Assembly (NCBI GenBank): GCA_019115615.1
Contig: DXDE01000118.1
Span: 1 to 47,395, forward strand
Origin: Candidatus Agathobaculum merdavium
GTDB lineage: Bacteria; Bacillota; Clostridia; Oscillospirales; Butyricicoccaceae
DNA length: 47,395 bases
Reading direction: 5' to 3'
The notes below the pieces were generated by a model, which saw only the letters and a list, made by a program, of their open reading frames with translations, was not told the DNA's origin and searched no databases. This document shows positions 20,139 through 30,405 of the stretch, in pieces. Both the position numbers and the translations under genes were made by a program. Numbering within the stretch: position 1 is the stretch's first letter; each line of letters opens with the position of its first letter.

Positions 20139-21483
20139 GGCGATGCTGGAAACGGTAAAGCGCACCATTGCGGCACATGATATGCTTGCACCAGCCGAAC
20201 CGGTGCTTGTCGCTTTGTCGGGTGGCACGGATTCGGTTGCGCTGCTGCTTGTGATGCGGGAGCTGCATTATCCTGTGCGGGCGTTCCATTTGAATCACTG
20301 TCTGCGCGGCGCGGAGGCTGACCGGGATGAGAAATTCTGTCGGTCGTTGTGCACGCGGTTAGGTATTGAGCTGACGGTGGAACGCATAGATGTGGCTGCA
20401 GCGGCACGTGCGCAGGGTAAGGGCGTGGAGGAAGCTGCGCGCCGTATCCGCTATGCACGGCTGCAAGCGGCGGCACAGGGCGCGAAAATCGCGACCGCGC
20501 ACACTGCAGACGATAATCTGGAAACCGTTCTATTCCATCTGGTGCGCGGCACAGGCCCGAAAGGGTTGTCGGGCATCCCGCCCGTGCGCGGGAAGATCAT
20601 CCGGCCGCTGCTCGATGTCGAGCGTGTGCAGATCGAGGCGTATCTGGCCGAAATCGGGCAGGATTATGTTACCGACAGTTCCAATGCGGACGAGATTTAT
20701 ACTCGCAACCGCCTTCGGCACACGGTTGTGCCCGCGCTGCGGGCGATTCAGCCCGCAGCGGCACAGTCCGCGCGGCGGCTGGGTGAGCTGCTGCGGCAGG
20801 ATGAGGACTGTTTGGACAGTTTGGCGCAGGAATGTCTTACACAGGCAGAGAGAACGGATGGGGCATGGGATATCGCGCCGCTGCAGCAGGCGCATCCTGC
20901 AGTGCGCACGCGTGCGCTGCGAAGCTGGCTTGCGCAGCAGGGCATGCCGCTGCGTGATCTGACACAGCGGCATATTCAGGCGTTGGATGCGTTGCTGGAA
21001 AACGAAAATCCATCTGCATGCTGTGATTTACCGCATGGCTTTGCGGTGCGACGGGAATACGGCGCAATCCGCCTGCTGTCCGGCGTGGAAACAAGCGTAG
21101 AACTGCCGGAAATACCATTGTCTGTGCCGTTTGAAGGCATGGTCTGGGACGGGCGCGTACGGCTGTCCCTTCGGCATTTAGAAAAAAACGAAGTTTTTTA
21201 CAAAACATTCAATACTTTTTGTGTGGATTGTGGTACAATAGATTTTGCATCATTGTGCGTGCGTACACGACGTGCAGGTGATCGCATTCGCCTGACTGCG
21301 CATGGCGGAAGCCGCACACTCAAAAAACTGCTGATCGACCGTAAGGTGCCCCGTTTCAGACGGGATTTACTTGCAGTGATCGCAGACAAATACGGTGTAA
21401 TCGCCGTGCAGGATATCGGTATGGATGATGCTCGCCTGCCGCAAGGGGGCGCGCGCATGCAAATAAAAATAGAGGGGTATTGA
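20128..21483 (+). CDS. tilS: tRNA(Ile)-lysidine synthetase
   Basis: VLVALSGGTDSVALLLVM PP-loop, HLNHCLRGAEADRDEKF, TAHTADDNLET; overlaps dnaB 3' end. Confidence 0.94.
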   Translation: METEAMLETVKRTIAAHDMLAPAEPVLVALSGGTDSVALLLVMRELHYPVRAFHLNHCLRGAEADRDEKFCRSLCTRLGIELTVERIDVAAAARAQGKGVEEAARRIRYARLQAAAQGAKIATAHTADDNLETVLFHLVRGTGPKGLSGIPPVRGKIIRPLLDVERVQIEAYLAEIGQDYVTDSSNADEIYTRNRLRHTVVPALRAIQPAAAQSARRLGELLRQDEDCLDSLAQECLTQAERTDGAWDIAPLQQAHPAVRTRALRSWLAQQGMPLRDLTQRHIQALDALLENENPSACCDLPHGFAVRREYGAIRLLSGVETSVELPEIPLSVPFEGMVWDGRVRLSLRHLEKNEVFYKTFNTFCVDCGTIDFASLCVRTRRAGDRIRLTAHGGSRTLKKLLIDRKVPRFRRDLLAVIADKYGVIAVQDIGMDDARLPQGGARMQIKIEGY

Positions 21484-21485
21484 AA

Positions 21486-22040
21486 ATGGCCTATAACATG
21501 CGGGACGATATCAAAGAAGTCTATTTTACCGAGGAGCAGCTAAAGGCAAAGGTCGCTGAGATGGGTGCACGCATCACGGAGGATTATCGGGATAAAAACC
21601 CGCTTATCGTCAGCGTGCTTAAGGGTTCGTATGTCTTTATGGCGGACCTGACCCGTAGTATTGATACGCCCTGCAACATAGATTTTATGGTTGTATCCAG
21701 CTATGGCAAGGGTACCAAAACTTCGGGTGAGGTGCAGATCATCAAGGATATCGAGCAGCCGATCGACGGGCGCGACTTGCTGATTGTTGAGGATATCCTC
21801 GACTCGGGCGTTACGCTCAGCTATCTGATGCAGGTGCTCAAAGCGCGCGGCGCAAAGTCTATCCGGCTGTGCACGCTGCTGTCCAAGCCTGCACGGCATA
21901 AGGTTGACGTGCCGATCGATTATCTGGGCTTTGAGATCCCGGACGAGTTCGTTGTCGGGTACGGTCTGGATTATGCGGAGAAATACCGCAATCTGCCGTA
22001 TATTGGCATTTTGAAGCCGAGCGTTTACGGCGGCGAGTAA
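21486..22040 (+). CDS. hpt: Hypoxanthine phosphoribosyltransferase
   Basis: VEDILDSGVTLSYL PRPP motif; canonical tilS-hpt-ftsH order. Confidence 0.96.
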   Translation: MAYNMRDDIKEVYFTEEQLKAKVAEMGARITEDYRDKNPLIVSVLKGSYVFMADLTRSIDTPCNIDFMVVSSYGKGTKTSGEVQIIKDIEQPIDGRDLLIVEDILDSGVTLSYLMQVLKARGAKSIRLCTLLSKPARHKVDVPIDYLGFEIPDEFVVGYGLDYAEKYRNLPYIGILKPSVYGGE

Positions 22041-22070
22041 ATACCCAAAAGGAAGAGGTGGCAAACCAAT

Positions 22071-24041
22071 TTGAAAGGCAAAATGAAAGGCTTTGGCCTT
22101 TATCTCATCATCTTAGTGTTCCTGCTGGCAGGCGTCAGCTATGTGATCAGCCAGACCCAGCAGACTGAACCGGTTACCTATTATGATGTGTATACCTACT
22201 TTACCGAAGGTAAGGTAGAGGAATACAAGGTGGACGATTCGGTTATTACTATGCGCCTGAAGGAAGGCAACCGCGTGGTCAGCTATGATCTGAGCGGCTC
22301 ATGGAGTATTTTCTGGGATCAGCTGGGCGATACCATCAAGGAACAGATGGATGACGGTACGCTCAAAGAGGTCGACTATGTGACGACCACGATTCCGTGG
22401 TGGGCGCAGTTCCTGCCGTATGTTATCCTGATCGTGCTGCTCGGCGCGTTCTGGTACTTTATGATGAACAAGCAGTCCGGCGGCGGTGCGGGGCCGATGC
22501 AGTTCGGCAAGGCTCGTGCACGGCTCGCGCAGGACGATAAGCGTAAGGTGACGTTCAATGACGTGGCCGGTGCGGACGAAGAAAAGGCGGAGCTGCAGGA
22601 GATCGTTGAGTTCCTGAAAAACCCGCAGAAGTTCGTGCAGATCGGTGCACGTATCCCCAAGGGCGTGCTGCTGGTTGGCCCTCCGGGCACCGGTAAAACC
22701 TTGATCGCGCGCGCGGTTGCAGGCGAGGCCGGCGTTCCGTTCCTGTCGATTTCCGGTTCGGACTTCGTCGAGCTGTATGTCGGTGTCGGTGCGTCGCGTG
22801 TGCGCGACCTGTTCGAGCAGGCCAAGAAGAACGCTCCGGCGATTGTATTTATCGATGAGATCGATGCGGTTGGCCGTCAGCGTGGCGCAGGTCTGGGTGG
22901 CGGTCACGATGAACGTGAGCAGACGCTAAACCAGCTGCTTGTCGAGATGGACGGCTTTGGTGCGAACGAGGGCGTTATCGTCATCGCGGCTACCAACCGT
23001 AAGGATATTCTGGATAACGCGCTGCTGCGTCCGGGCCGTTTTGACCGTCAGGTTTATGTCGGTGCGCCCGATGTCAAGGGCCGTGAGGCGATCCTCAAGG
23101 TGCATGCGCGCAACAAGCAGTTTGATCCGGATGTTAAATTCTCGGACATTGCCAAGACCACGGCGGGCTTTACCGGCGCGGATCTGGAGAATCTGCTCAA
23201 CGAGGCGGCACTGCTGGCAGCCCGCCGCAACAAGAAGCTGATTACGCAGGACGAGATCGAGGAATCGCTGCTCAAGGTTGTCATGGGCGTCGAAAAGAAG
23301 AGCCACATCATGACCGAGAAGGACAAGCGGCTGACGGCTTACCACGAAGCCGGTCACGCGATCTGCTTCCACGTGCTGCCGACGCAGGATCCGGTGCACC
23401 ATGTCACCGTCATCCCGCGCTCGTCCGGTGCGGGCGGCTTTACTATGCCGTTGCCGGAGGAGGATCAGGCATATCGCACCAAGAAGTATATGGAGGAATA
23501 TATCGTTGTTTGTCTGGGCGGCCGTGTGGCGGAGCAGCTGACGATGGATGATATTTCTACCGGTGCATACGGTGATATCAAGCAGGCGACGCAGATGGCC
23601 CGCGCGATGGTCACCAGCTATGGTATGAGCGATAAGATTGGCCCGATCGACTACGGTTCTGATAGCGGGGAGATTTTCCTTGGCCGCGACTTTGCTGCGG
23701 GTAAGGGCTATTCTGAGGTCAAGGCTGCTGAGATTGACGACGAGATCCATCGCATCATCGAGGAAGCGTATCGCGGCTGTAAAAAGCTGCTGACCGAGCA
23801 CATGGACGAAATGACCCGTGTGGCGGAGTACCTGATCCGCAACGAGACCATGGACGGCGAGACCTTTATCAAGGTCTTTAACGGCGAGATCGTGCCGGAC
23901 AAGGTTGTCGGTGAGGATCTGATGAGCGAACTCAAGGAAGAACTCGAAGCCAAGGTCGGCCCGGCACCTGAAAGCGCTGCCGAGGCAGAGGGCAACGATG
24001 CGGAAAAGGCTGCGTTTGTCCAGCCTGAGAATAAGGATTAA
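22071..24041 (+). CDS. ftsH: ATP-dependent zinc metalloprotease FtsH
   Basis: TTG start; [49 protein letters not shown] motifs. Confidence 0.97.
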   Translation: MKGKMKGFGLYLIILVFLLAGVSYVISQTQQTEPVTYYDVYTYFTEGKVEEYKVDDSVITMRLKEGNRVVSYDLSGSWSIFWDQLGDTIKEQMDDGTLKEVDYVTTTIPWWAQFLPYVILIVLLGAFWYFMMNKQSGGGAGPMQFGKARARLAQDDKRKVTFNDVAGADEEKAELQEIVEFLKNPQKFVQIGARIPKGVLLVGPPGTGKTLIARAVAGEAGVPFLSISGSDFVELYVGVGASRVRDLFEQAKKNAPAIVFIDEIDAVGRQRGAGLGGGHDEREQTLNQLLVEMDGFGANEGVIVIAATNRKDILDNALLRPGRFDRQVYVGAPDVKGREAILKVHARNKQFDPDVKFSDIAKTTAGFTGADLENLLNEAALLAARRNKKLITQDEIEESLLKVVMGVEKKSHIMTEKDKRLTAYHEAGHAICFHVLPTQDPVHHVTVIPRSSGAGGFTMPLPEEDQAYRTKKYMEEYIVVCLGGRVAEQLTMDDISTGAYGDIKQATQMARAMVTSYGMSDKIGPIDYGSDSGEIFLGRDFAAGKGYSEVKAAEIDDEIHRIIEEAYRGCKKLLTEHMDEMTRVAEYLIRNETMDGETFIKVFNGEIVPDKVVGEDLMSELKEELEAKVGPAPESAAEAEGNDAEKAAFVQPENKD

Positions 24042-24052
24042 TTCCTGAAATG

Positions 24053-24083
24053 AAAAATCCCACGGGTGACCGTGGGATTTTCT
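24053..24083 (+). terminator. Intrinsic terminator after ftsH
   Basis: AAAAATCCCACGG-GTGA-CCGTGGGATTTTCTTTT. Confidence 0.85.
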
Positions 24084-24106
24084 TTTCGCAGAAATGTAAA
24101 AACATC

Positions 24107-24135
24107 TTGACATTTAGCTTGGGAGACGGTATGAT
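24107..24135 (+). promoter_or_regulatory. Promoter TTGACA-N17-TATGAT of membrane protein/XRE operon
   Basis: Hexamers at 24107-24112 and 24130-24135; flanked by two AAATGT-N12-ACATTT dyads. Confidence 0.8.
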
Positions 24136-24184
24136 CAAAATGTAAAGAGAACTTAACATTTTGCCGATCGAAGGAGGGCTTTCC

Positions 24185-24649
24185 ATGGGTGCGAAAACGT
24201 ATGTTTTGATGGCGCTTCCGATTCTCGTGCTGGTAGGCATGATCGCACTATTCGTGTGTCTGGGGCGGAGCCGTTCGCCGCGTCTGGCTGCATGGGCGGA
24301 TCGGCTGGGCTTATCCCTTGGCGCGCGGCGTGCGGACGAAATGGAACGGATGATTCAGTATAAGGCTGTTTCCGCTGCGTATCTGGTCGTTATATTTGCG
24401 TTGATCGGCTGCTCGCTGTATGATTCGTTCATCCGACATGCTTCGGGGGCGCAGCCATATACATTGATTGCTTTGATGGGTGTGCTGACGCAGTCGATCG
24501 CGGTGCTGATTCTGCGCCATCGCAGCACGGCAGGGGACGACGAATATAAGCCCTATCCGCTCTGGAAAACCTTTTTGATCGTGCTTGTATTCAGCCTTAT
24601 TGTGGCCGGGCTGGGGGCAGGGCTGGCGATTGCTGTGATGGCGTGGTGA
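24185..24649 (+). CDS. Small multi-TM membrane protein of unknown function
   Basis: RBS GGAGGG; 4 predicted hydrophobic segments; cotranscribed with XRE regulator. Confidence 0.75.
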   Translation: MGAKTYVLMALPILVLVGMIALFVCLGRSRSPRLAAWADRLGLSLGARRADEMERMIQYKAVSAAYLVVIFALIGCSLYDSFIRHASGAQPYTLIALMGVLTQSIAVLILRHRSTAGDDEYKPYPLWKTFLIVLVFSLIVAGLGAGLAIAVMAW

Positions 24650-24653
24650 GCGT

Positions 24654-24863
24654 ATGCGCAACTGCATTAAAGAACTGCGCCGGGCGCGTGGCCTGCGGCA
24701 GGAGGACTTGGCACAGATGCTCGGGGTTTCCCGGCAGACAGTCGTTGCGATGGAGAATAACAAATATGACCCAACGCTTTCGCTTGCCATGCAGGTCGCG
24801 CGGCTGCTTGGGCAGCCGGTCGAAAGCATTTTCTTTCTGGACGAAAAAAAGGGAGCGGACTAA
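24654..24863 (+). CDS. XRE-family (Cro/CI) transcriptional regulator
   Basis: MRNCIKELRRARGLRQEDLAQMLGVSRQTVVAMENNKYDPTLSLAMQVARLLGQPVESIFF. Confidence 0.93.
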   Translation: MRNCIKELRRARGLRQEDLAQMLGVSRQTVVAMENNKYDPTLSLAMQVARLLGQPVESIFFLDEKKGAD

Positions 24864-24876
24864 CCGCTCCCTTTGG
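24848..24876. terminator. Bidirectional intrinsic terminator
   Basis: AAAGGGAGCGG-ACTAA-CCGCTCCCTTT; XRE stop codon in loop. Confidence 0.8.
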
Positions 24877-24887
24877 TTTGTTTGATT

Positions 24888-26213
24888 TTAACCGATGCCG
24901 CCCGGGATTACAAAGCTGCAAATCACAACGACCAGCGCCAAGAAAACATATACATACTTCGCAAGGAAGTCGTAGGCACGGCTGAGCGGCTTGTCACGCC
25001 CTTCCATCAGCTCATGCTTGATGTTCTTAACACCCAGCACCCAGTAAATCATGACTGCGCCGAGAATTGCGCCGATCGGCACAACATAAATCGTGATAAT
25101 GTCCATCCAGCGGCCCATCAAAGATTCCTGCTCGATCAGCAGACCAACAGCCAGTGTCGCTGCGCCGGCAAGCAAAACTGCTGCTTTACGGTTCAGCTTG
25201 AGACGCGTCTGCGCGGCTTCAGACACCGCTTCCAGCATATTGGCCAGCGAGGTAATACCGGCAAACAGGACGGAAATAAAGAACAGGAACGCAAACAGGC
25301 GGCCAAACGGCATCTGCTGGAATACACGCGGCAGCGTGATGAACAGCAGCTTGGGGCCGGAGGCCGGGTCAAGCCCAAAGGCGAATACCGACGGGATGAC
25401 TGCAAAGCCTGCGAGCATAGCCGCGCAGGTATCCAGCACAGCGGTCATACAGGAAGAGTGCACCACATCTTCGTCTTTGGAAAGGTATGAGCCGTAAATA
25501 ATCATACCCGAACCGGTAACCGACAGCGAGAAGAATGCCTGTCCCATCGCCATGATCCAGGTGCGCGGGTTCAGCAGTGCATCCCACTGGGGAACAAGCA
25601 GATACTTGTAGCCCTCGAGCGCGTTCGGCAGGAACAGTACGCGTACCGCGATGACCAGGAACAGCACAAAGAATGCAGGCATCATCACCTTGTTGATCTT
25701 TTCAATACCGCCCGATACGCCAAAAATCAGGATAGCAACAGTCATCACGACGACAAGCACGTGCCACGGGACACTTGACAGCGGCGTCGCGCTCATCTCG
25801 GCAAAGTAGGTTTCAGGCTCAGTCGAGATCAGCGAGCCGGTCAGCGCACCAAACACGCAGCGCAGTACCCAGCCGACAATGATAGAATAGCCGATCGCAA
25901 TACCAAGCGAGCCGAACAGCGGGATTGCGCCGAGGATCGCGCCGCCCTTCTTGCCGCGCGTTTTCATCGCATACTCGTACGAGCCAATCGGGCCGGTGCC
26001 GGTCAGGCGGCCGAAGGCGAACTCGCCGGACAGGCCAACATAGCCGAACAGTGCCACAAACAGCAGATAAGGAATGAGGAAAGCCGCACCGCCATACTGT
26101 CCGGTGCGATAGGGGAACATCCAGATGTTGCCCATGCCGACAGCCGAACCGACTGCCGCAAGCACAAAGCCGATTTTGGAAGTAAAGGTTCCGTTTATAC
26201 TTTTTTGTTGCAT
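24888..26213 (-). CDS. Sodium-dependent transporter (NSS/SNF family)
   Basis: SKIGFVLAAVGSAVGMGNIWMFPYRTGQYGGAAFLIPYLLF, GSYEYAMKTRGKKG; 441 aa. Confidence 0.94.
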   Translation of the reverse strand: MQQKSINGTFTSKIGFVLAAVGSAVGMGNIWMFPYRTGQYGGAAFLIPYLLFVALFGYVGLSGEFAFGRLTGTGPIGSYEYAMKTRGKKGGAILGAIPLFGSLGIAIGYSIIVGWVLRCVFGALTGSLISTEPETYFAEMSATPLSSVPWHVLVVVMTVAILIFGVSGGIEKINKVMMPAFFVLFLVIAVRVLFLPNALEGYKYLLVPQWDALLNPRTWIMAMGQAFFSLSVTGSGMIIYGSYLSKDEDVVHSSCMTAVLDTCAAMLAGFAVIPSVFAFGLDPASGPKLLFITLPRVFQQMPFGRLFAFLFFISVLFAGITSLANMLEAVSEAAQTRLKLNRKAAVLLAGAATLAVGLLIEQESLMGRWMDIITIYVVPIGAILGAVMIYWVLGVKNIKHELMEGRDKPLSRAYDFLAKYVYVFLALVVVICSFVIPGGIG

Positions 26214-26368
26214 GATTTCTTTCTCCGGTTTTCATTTTTCACAAGCTTATATAGTATAGCACAATATTGAACAGAAAGCCATACATGATTTGTCCAGAAA
26301 AGATAGAGGGCTTTGTCATATTCGACAAAAGCTTTCGCGGAAATTAGGGAAATTTAGCAGTTATCCCC

Positions 26369-26397
26369 TTGCACTTGCCGCTCGCTTATGGTATGAT
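26369..26397 (+). promoter_or_regulatory. Promoter TTGCAC-N17-TATGAT
   Basis: Hexamers at 26369-26374 and 26392-26397 upstream of ACT-hom-thrB-lysC. Confidence 0.6.
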
Positions 26398-26446
26398 AGG
26401 AAAGCGCGAGAAAGACACATGTCTTTTTAGGGAGGACAAACAACGC

Positions 26447-26887
26447 ATGGTGAAACCGAAGTACTTTCTGGTCGAACGCACACTGTTGCCTGAGGTGTTC
26501 CAGCGTGTGATCGAAGCAAACGAGGCGATTGCCTCGGGGCGTGCGGCGACGGCAAGCGAAGCGGCGAAAATCGCTGGATTGTCGCGCAGTGCGTATTATA
26601 AATATAAGGATGGTGTGCGGCCGTTTTTTGAGGCGACGACCGACCGGATCGTGACATTCCATTTTATGCTGCACGATCAGCCGGGCGTCCTGTCAAGTAT
26701 TCTGGGATTGATGGCACGCTCAGGTGCAAACTTGCTGACGGTCAATCAGTCGATCCCGATGCGCGGGCAGGCTTCGGTAACGATTGCTGCACGCACCGGC
26801 GAAATGAAGTTTTCCGTAGAGGATCTGATCCAGCGTGCGTCCCAGATGGATGGCGTGAGCAAGGTCGAGATTCTGGCGTCTGAATAA
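26447..26887 (+). CDS. ACT domain-containing protein (PheB/UPF0735-like)
   Basis: MVKPKYFLVERTLLPEVFQRVIEANEAI; SRSAYYKYKDGVRPF; C-terminal ACT domain. Confidence 0.9.
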   Translation: MVKPKYFLVERTLLPEVFQRVIEANEAIASGRAATASEAAKIAGLSRSAYYKYKDGVRPFFEATTDRIVTFHFMLHDQPGVLSSILGLMARSGANLLTVNQSIPMRGQASVTIAARTGEMKFSVEDLIQRASQMDGVSKVEILASE

Positions 26888-26915
26888 AAAGAACCGAAGG
26901 AAAGGAAACTGGGTT

Positions 26916-28127
26916 ATGATAAAAGCTGCAATCATGGGGCACGGCACGGTAGGTTCCGGCGTATATGAGGTGTTCGAAATGAACGCTGAAAAGATCGCGC
27001 GCGTGGTCGGCGAGCCAGTTGAGGTCAAATATGTGCTTGACCTGCGCGATTTTTCCGCGCTGCCGTATGGACATAAGTTCGTTTCAGATTTTTCTGTGAT
27101 CGAGAATGACCCTGAGGTCACGGTCGTGGCCGAGGTGATGGGCGGCGTGGGCGCTGCCTATGAATTTACGCGCCGCTGCCTGCTTGCGGGCAAGAGCGTT
27201 TGCACCTCTAATAAGGAACTGGTCGCTACCCGCGGCGAGGAACTGCTCAAAATCGCTGAGGAGAAGGGCGTCAATTACATGTTTGAAGCGTCGGTCGGCG
27301 GCGGTATCCCGATCATCCGCCCGATGCTGCAATGCCTTGCTGCCAACGAATTCAATGAGATTTGCGGCATTTTGAACGGCACGACCAACTACATCTTAAC
27401 CCAGATGATTCATAACGGCGTTACGTTTGAGGATGCGCTCAAGCAGGCGCAGCTGAACGGTTATGCGGAAAAAGACCCGACGGCTGATATCGAAGGCCAT
27501 GACGCCTGCCGTAAGATCTGTATTCTGGCTGACCTTGCCTTTGGCGATAAGTTCGACCCGGATCAGGTATCCTGCGAGGGCATCACGAAGATTACGCTCG
27601 AGGATGTTGCCAATGCGGATAAGCTGGGCTGTGTGATCAAATTGCTTGGCCGCACGGTGCGGTGCGAGGACGGCACGGCATATGCCTATGTTGCGCCGCA
27701 TCTGATCCATAAGGAAAGCCCTTTGGCTGCGGTTGAGGATGTATTCAACGCGATTATGGTCGATGGAAACGCGACAGGCGACGTGATGTTCTACGGCAAG
27801 GGCGCGGGCAAGCTCGCAACGGCTTCCGCAGTTGTCGCTGATATGCTCGACTGCATCGAGCACGCGGATCATCGCCGCCGCATCAGCTGGGGCGACGGTT
27901 CGAAGAACCTGCTCCGTCCGCTGGATACGCTGCAGAGTGCATGGTATGTACGCTTTAAGGGCGCGACAAGCGACCTCGAGGCGCTGCTGCCGGTCGAGAG
28001 CCTGACCGAGCCGGTCGACGGTGTGGTAGTCGTCAAGACCCGCAAGCTGTCCACCGCGGAAATGCAGGATAAGATCGCAAAACTGAACGCCTGTGGCGAA
28101 GTGCGCGCCGCTATGCGTATGCTGTAA
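26916..28127 (+). CDS. hom: Homoserine dehydrogenase
   Basis: GHGTVGSGVYE, TSNKELVA, GILNGTTNYIL, DPTADIEGHDA motifs. Confidence 0.95.
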   Translation: MIKAAIMGHGTVGSGVYEVFEMNAEKIARVVGEPVEVKYVLDLRDFSALPYGHKFVSDFSVIENDPEVTVVAEVMGGVGAAYEFTRRCLLAGKSVCTSNKELVATRGEELLKIAEEKGVNYMFEASVGGGIPIIRPMLQCLAANEFNEICGILNGTTNYILTQMIHNGVTFEDALKQAQLNGYAEKDPTADIEGHDACRKICILADLAFGDKFDPDQVSCEGITKITLEDVANADKLGCVIKLLGRTVRCEDGTAYAYVAPHLIHKESPLAAVEDVFNAIMVDGNATGDVMFYGKGAGKLATASAVVADMLDCIEHADHRRRISWGDGSKNLLRPLDTLQSAWYVRFKGATSDLEALLPVESLTEPVDGVVVVKTRKLSTAEMQDKIAKLNACGEVRAAMRML

Positions 28128-28144
28128 GGGGAGGGCGAAGGAAA

Positions 28145-29035
28145 ATGGTTCGTGTTACCGTCCCTGCTACGAGCGCCAATATGGGCTCGGGCTATGACAG
28201 CATCGGCATTGCGCTCGAGCTTTACAATGTAATCGATCTCGCGGAGAGCGATCGGATCGATATTTCGGATAAGAACGGCCAGTTTGTGCCCAAGGATGCG
28301 CGTAATCTGATCTATCAGTGCGCCAAGCGCGTCTATGATGAGTGCGGCAAAAAGCTTTCCGGTCTGAAAATTGTCGAGGATTGTGCCATCCCGCAGACAC
28401 GCGGCCTTGGTTCGTCCTCGGCCTGCACAGTCGCGGGTATTATGGGCGCAAACGCGCTGCTGGGCGATCCGCTCGATCGGCAGGCGGTCATTGACCTTGC
28501 CGCGACGATCGAGGGTCACCCGGATAACTCAACGCCCGCAATCCTTGGCGGCTTCTGCGTGGCGCTGCTCGAGAACGGGCATGTACATCATGTGCGCGTG
28601 CCGGTGCATGGCGCAATCGACTTTATTGTCTTTATCCCGGACTTTAAGCTGTCCACCGAGAAGGCGCGTGCGGCGCTGCCGAAGACTATCGCGCATCACG
28701 ATGCGGTGTATAATCTGGCGCGCGCGGCGCTGCTCGCCGGCAGTTTGACGACAGGCAAGCTGGAAAACCTCGATGTGGCGACAGGGGACTGCCTGCATCA
28801 GCCGTACCGCTTCGGCCTGATTGAAAACGGTGAGGATATCGTGCGCGAAGCAAAGGAACTGGGCGCGCTGGGCGCGTTCATTTCGGGTGCGGGTCCGTCC
28901 ATTGTTGCAATGGTTTACAAGGGGGATCGCGACTATCTGTCGCGCGCGCAGGCCGTATGTGCGGAGAAGTATCCGCACTGGAAGGCGGTGCAGCTGCGCT
29001 GTGATGAGGTCGGCGCGACCGTCAAACGCATGTGA
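28145..29035 (+). CDS. thrB: Homoserine kinase
   Basis: VTVPATSANMGSGYDSIGIAL; PQTRGLGSSSACTVAGI; GHPDN; FISGAGPSI. Confidence 0.95.
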   Translation: MVRVTVPATSANMGSGYDSIGIALELYNVIDLAESDRIDISDKNGQFVPKDARNLIYQCAKRVYDECGKKLSGLKIVEDCAIPQTRGLGSSSACTVAGIMGANALLGDPLDRQAVIDLAATIEGHPDNSTPAILGGFCVALLENGHVHHVRVPVHGAIDFIVFIPDFKLSTEKARAALPKTIAHHDAVYNLARAALLAGSLTTGKLENLDVATGDCLHQPYRFGLIENGEDIVREAKELGALGAFISGAGPSIVAMVYKGDRDYLSRAQAVCAEKYPHWKAVQLRCDEVGATVKRM

Positions 29036-29083
29036 GCGAGACCGCGGCTGCGGTAGGCTATATAAGGAGGAAACGAAATCAGT

Positions 29084-30292
29084 ATGAGTCTTATTGTGCA
29101 AAAGTTCGGCGGCACCTCGGTTGCCAACACCGAACGGCTGAAAAATGTTGCGGACATTGTAACCAAGACCGCGCAGGCAGGCAACAAGGTTGTTGTCGTT
29201 GTTTCTGCGCAGGGTGATACAACCGATGATCTGATCGAAAAGGCAGCGGAGATCAACGAACATCCCTCCAAGCGTGAGATGGATGTGCTGCTTAATACGG
29301 GCGAGATGATCTCCATGTCGCTGCTCGCGATGGCGATCCAGAAGCTGGGCTTCTCGGTCGTTTCGCTGACCGGCTGGCAGATCGGTCTGGAGACCAACAG
29401 CAATTATTCGGATGCGCGCATCAAGCGCATTGTGGGCGATCGCCTGCAGGCCGAACTGGATAACGGTAAGATCTGCATCGTGGCGGGTTTCCAGGGAATT
29501 AACAAGCTGGGCGATGTAACCACCCTTGGCCGTGGCGGCTCGGATACGACGGCTGTTGCGATTGCGGCAACGCTGGGCGCTGATCTGTGCCAGATCTACA
29601 CGGACGTAGACGGCGTATATACGGCTGACCCGCGCATTGTGCCCGCGGCGCGCAAGCTGGACGCCATCACCTATGACGAAATGCTCGAGCTGGCTTCGCT
29701 CGGCGCACAGGTGCTGCACAACCGTTCGGTTGAGATGGCGAAGAAGTACAATGTCGACCTTGAGGTCGTTTCGAGCTTTACCCGTAATCCGGGTACCAAA
29801 GTCAAGGAGGGTTCTCACATGGAAAAAATGAATGTATCGGGTGTTGCCCGTGATAATAATTGCGCGCGTGTCGCGATCATCAATGTAGCGGATACACCGG
29901 GCACTGCGTTTAAGGTCTTTTCGCTCATGGCCAAGCATAATGTAAATATTGACATCATCCTGCAGTCGGTTGGCCGCGACAATAAGAAGTCGATTTCTTT
30001 CACCATCCGTGAGGATGACGCGGACCGTGTTGGTCAGATCCTCGCGGACAACGCGGAGATGATTGGCTACGAGGATGTTTCCATCAACACCAAGGTCGCG
30101 AAGGTGTCGATCGTCGGCGCCGGCATGGCGTCCTCTGCGGGCGTGGCCTCCAAGATGTTTGAGGCACTGGCGATGGCTGGCATCAACATCCGCATGATTT
30201 CCACCTCGGAGATCAAGATCTCCGTTCTGATCAACGAGGAGGACAGCGAGAAGGCAGTCAAGGCGATCCACGAGGAGTTCTTCGGGGAATAA
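29084..30292 (+). CDS. lysC: Aspartate kinase
   Basis: VQKFGGTSVANTERLKNVA; GRGGSDTTAVA; two C-terminal ACT domains. Confidence 0.95.
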   Translation: MSLIVQKFGGTSVANTERLKNVADIVTKTAQAGNKVVVVVSAQGDTTDDLIEKAAEINEHPSKREMDVLLNTGEMISMSLLAMAIQKLGFSVVSLTGWQIGLETNSNYSDARIKRIVGDRLQAELDNGKICIVAGFQGINKLGDVTTLGRGGSDTTAVAIAATLGADLCQIYTDVDGVYTADPRIVPAARKLDAITYDEMLELASLGAQVLHNRSVEMAKKYNVDLEVVSSFTRNPGTKVKEGSHMEKMNVSGVARDNNCARVAIINVADTPGTAFKVFSLMAKHNVNIDIILQSVGRDNKKSISFTIREDDADRVGQILADNAEMIGYEDVSINTKVAKVSIVGAGMASSAGVASKMFEALAMAGINIRMISTSEIKISVLINEEDSEKAVKAIHEEFFGE

Positions 30293-30319
30293 GATACCCG
30301 ACATAATTTGATAAAAAAA

Positions 30320-30360
30320 TAACGAACCTAATTGACAAGCGCAGTTAGGTTCGTTATACT
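30320..30360 (+). promoter_or_regulatory. Consensus promoter TTGACA-N17-TATACT embedded in a perfect 12-bp inverted repeat
   Basis: TAACGAACCTAA (30320-30331) / TTAGGTTCGTTA (30345-30356); -35 at 30332-30337, -10 at 30355-30360. Confidence 0.8.
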
Positions 30361-30405
30361 ATTATTGTTACATGATTAACAATCAACAGGAAAGGATGTT
30401 GAGGA

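Noticed and set aside
28529-30304. 591-aa minus-strand ORF opposite thrB/lysC
   Set aside because: Antisense shadow; no RBS or domain signal
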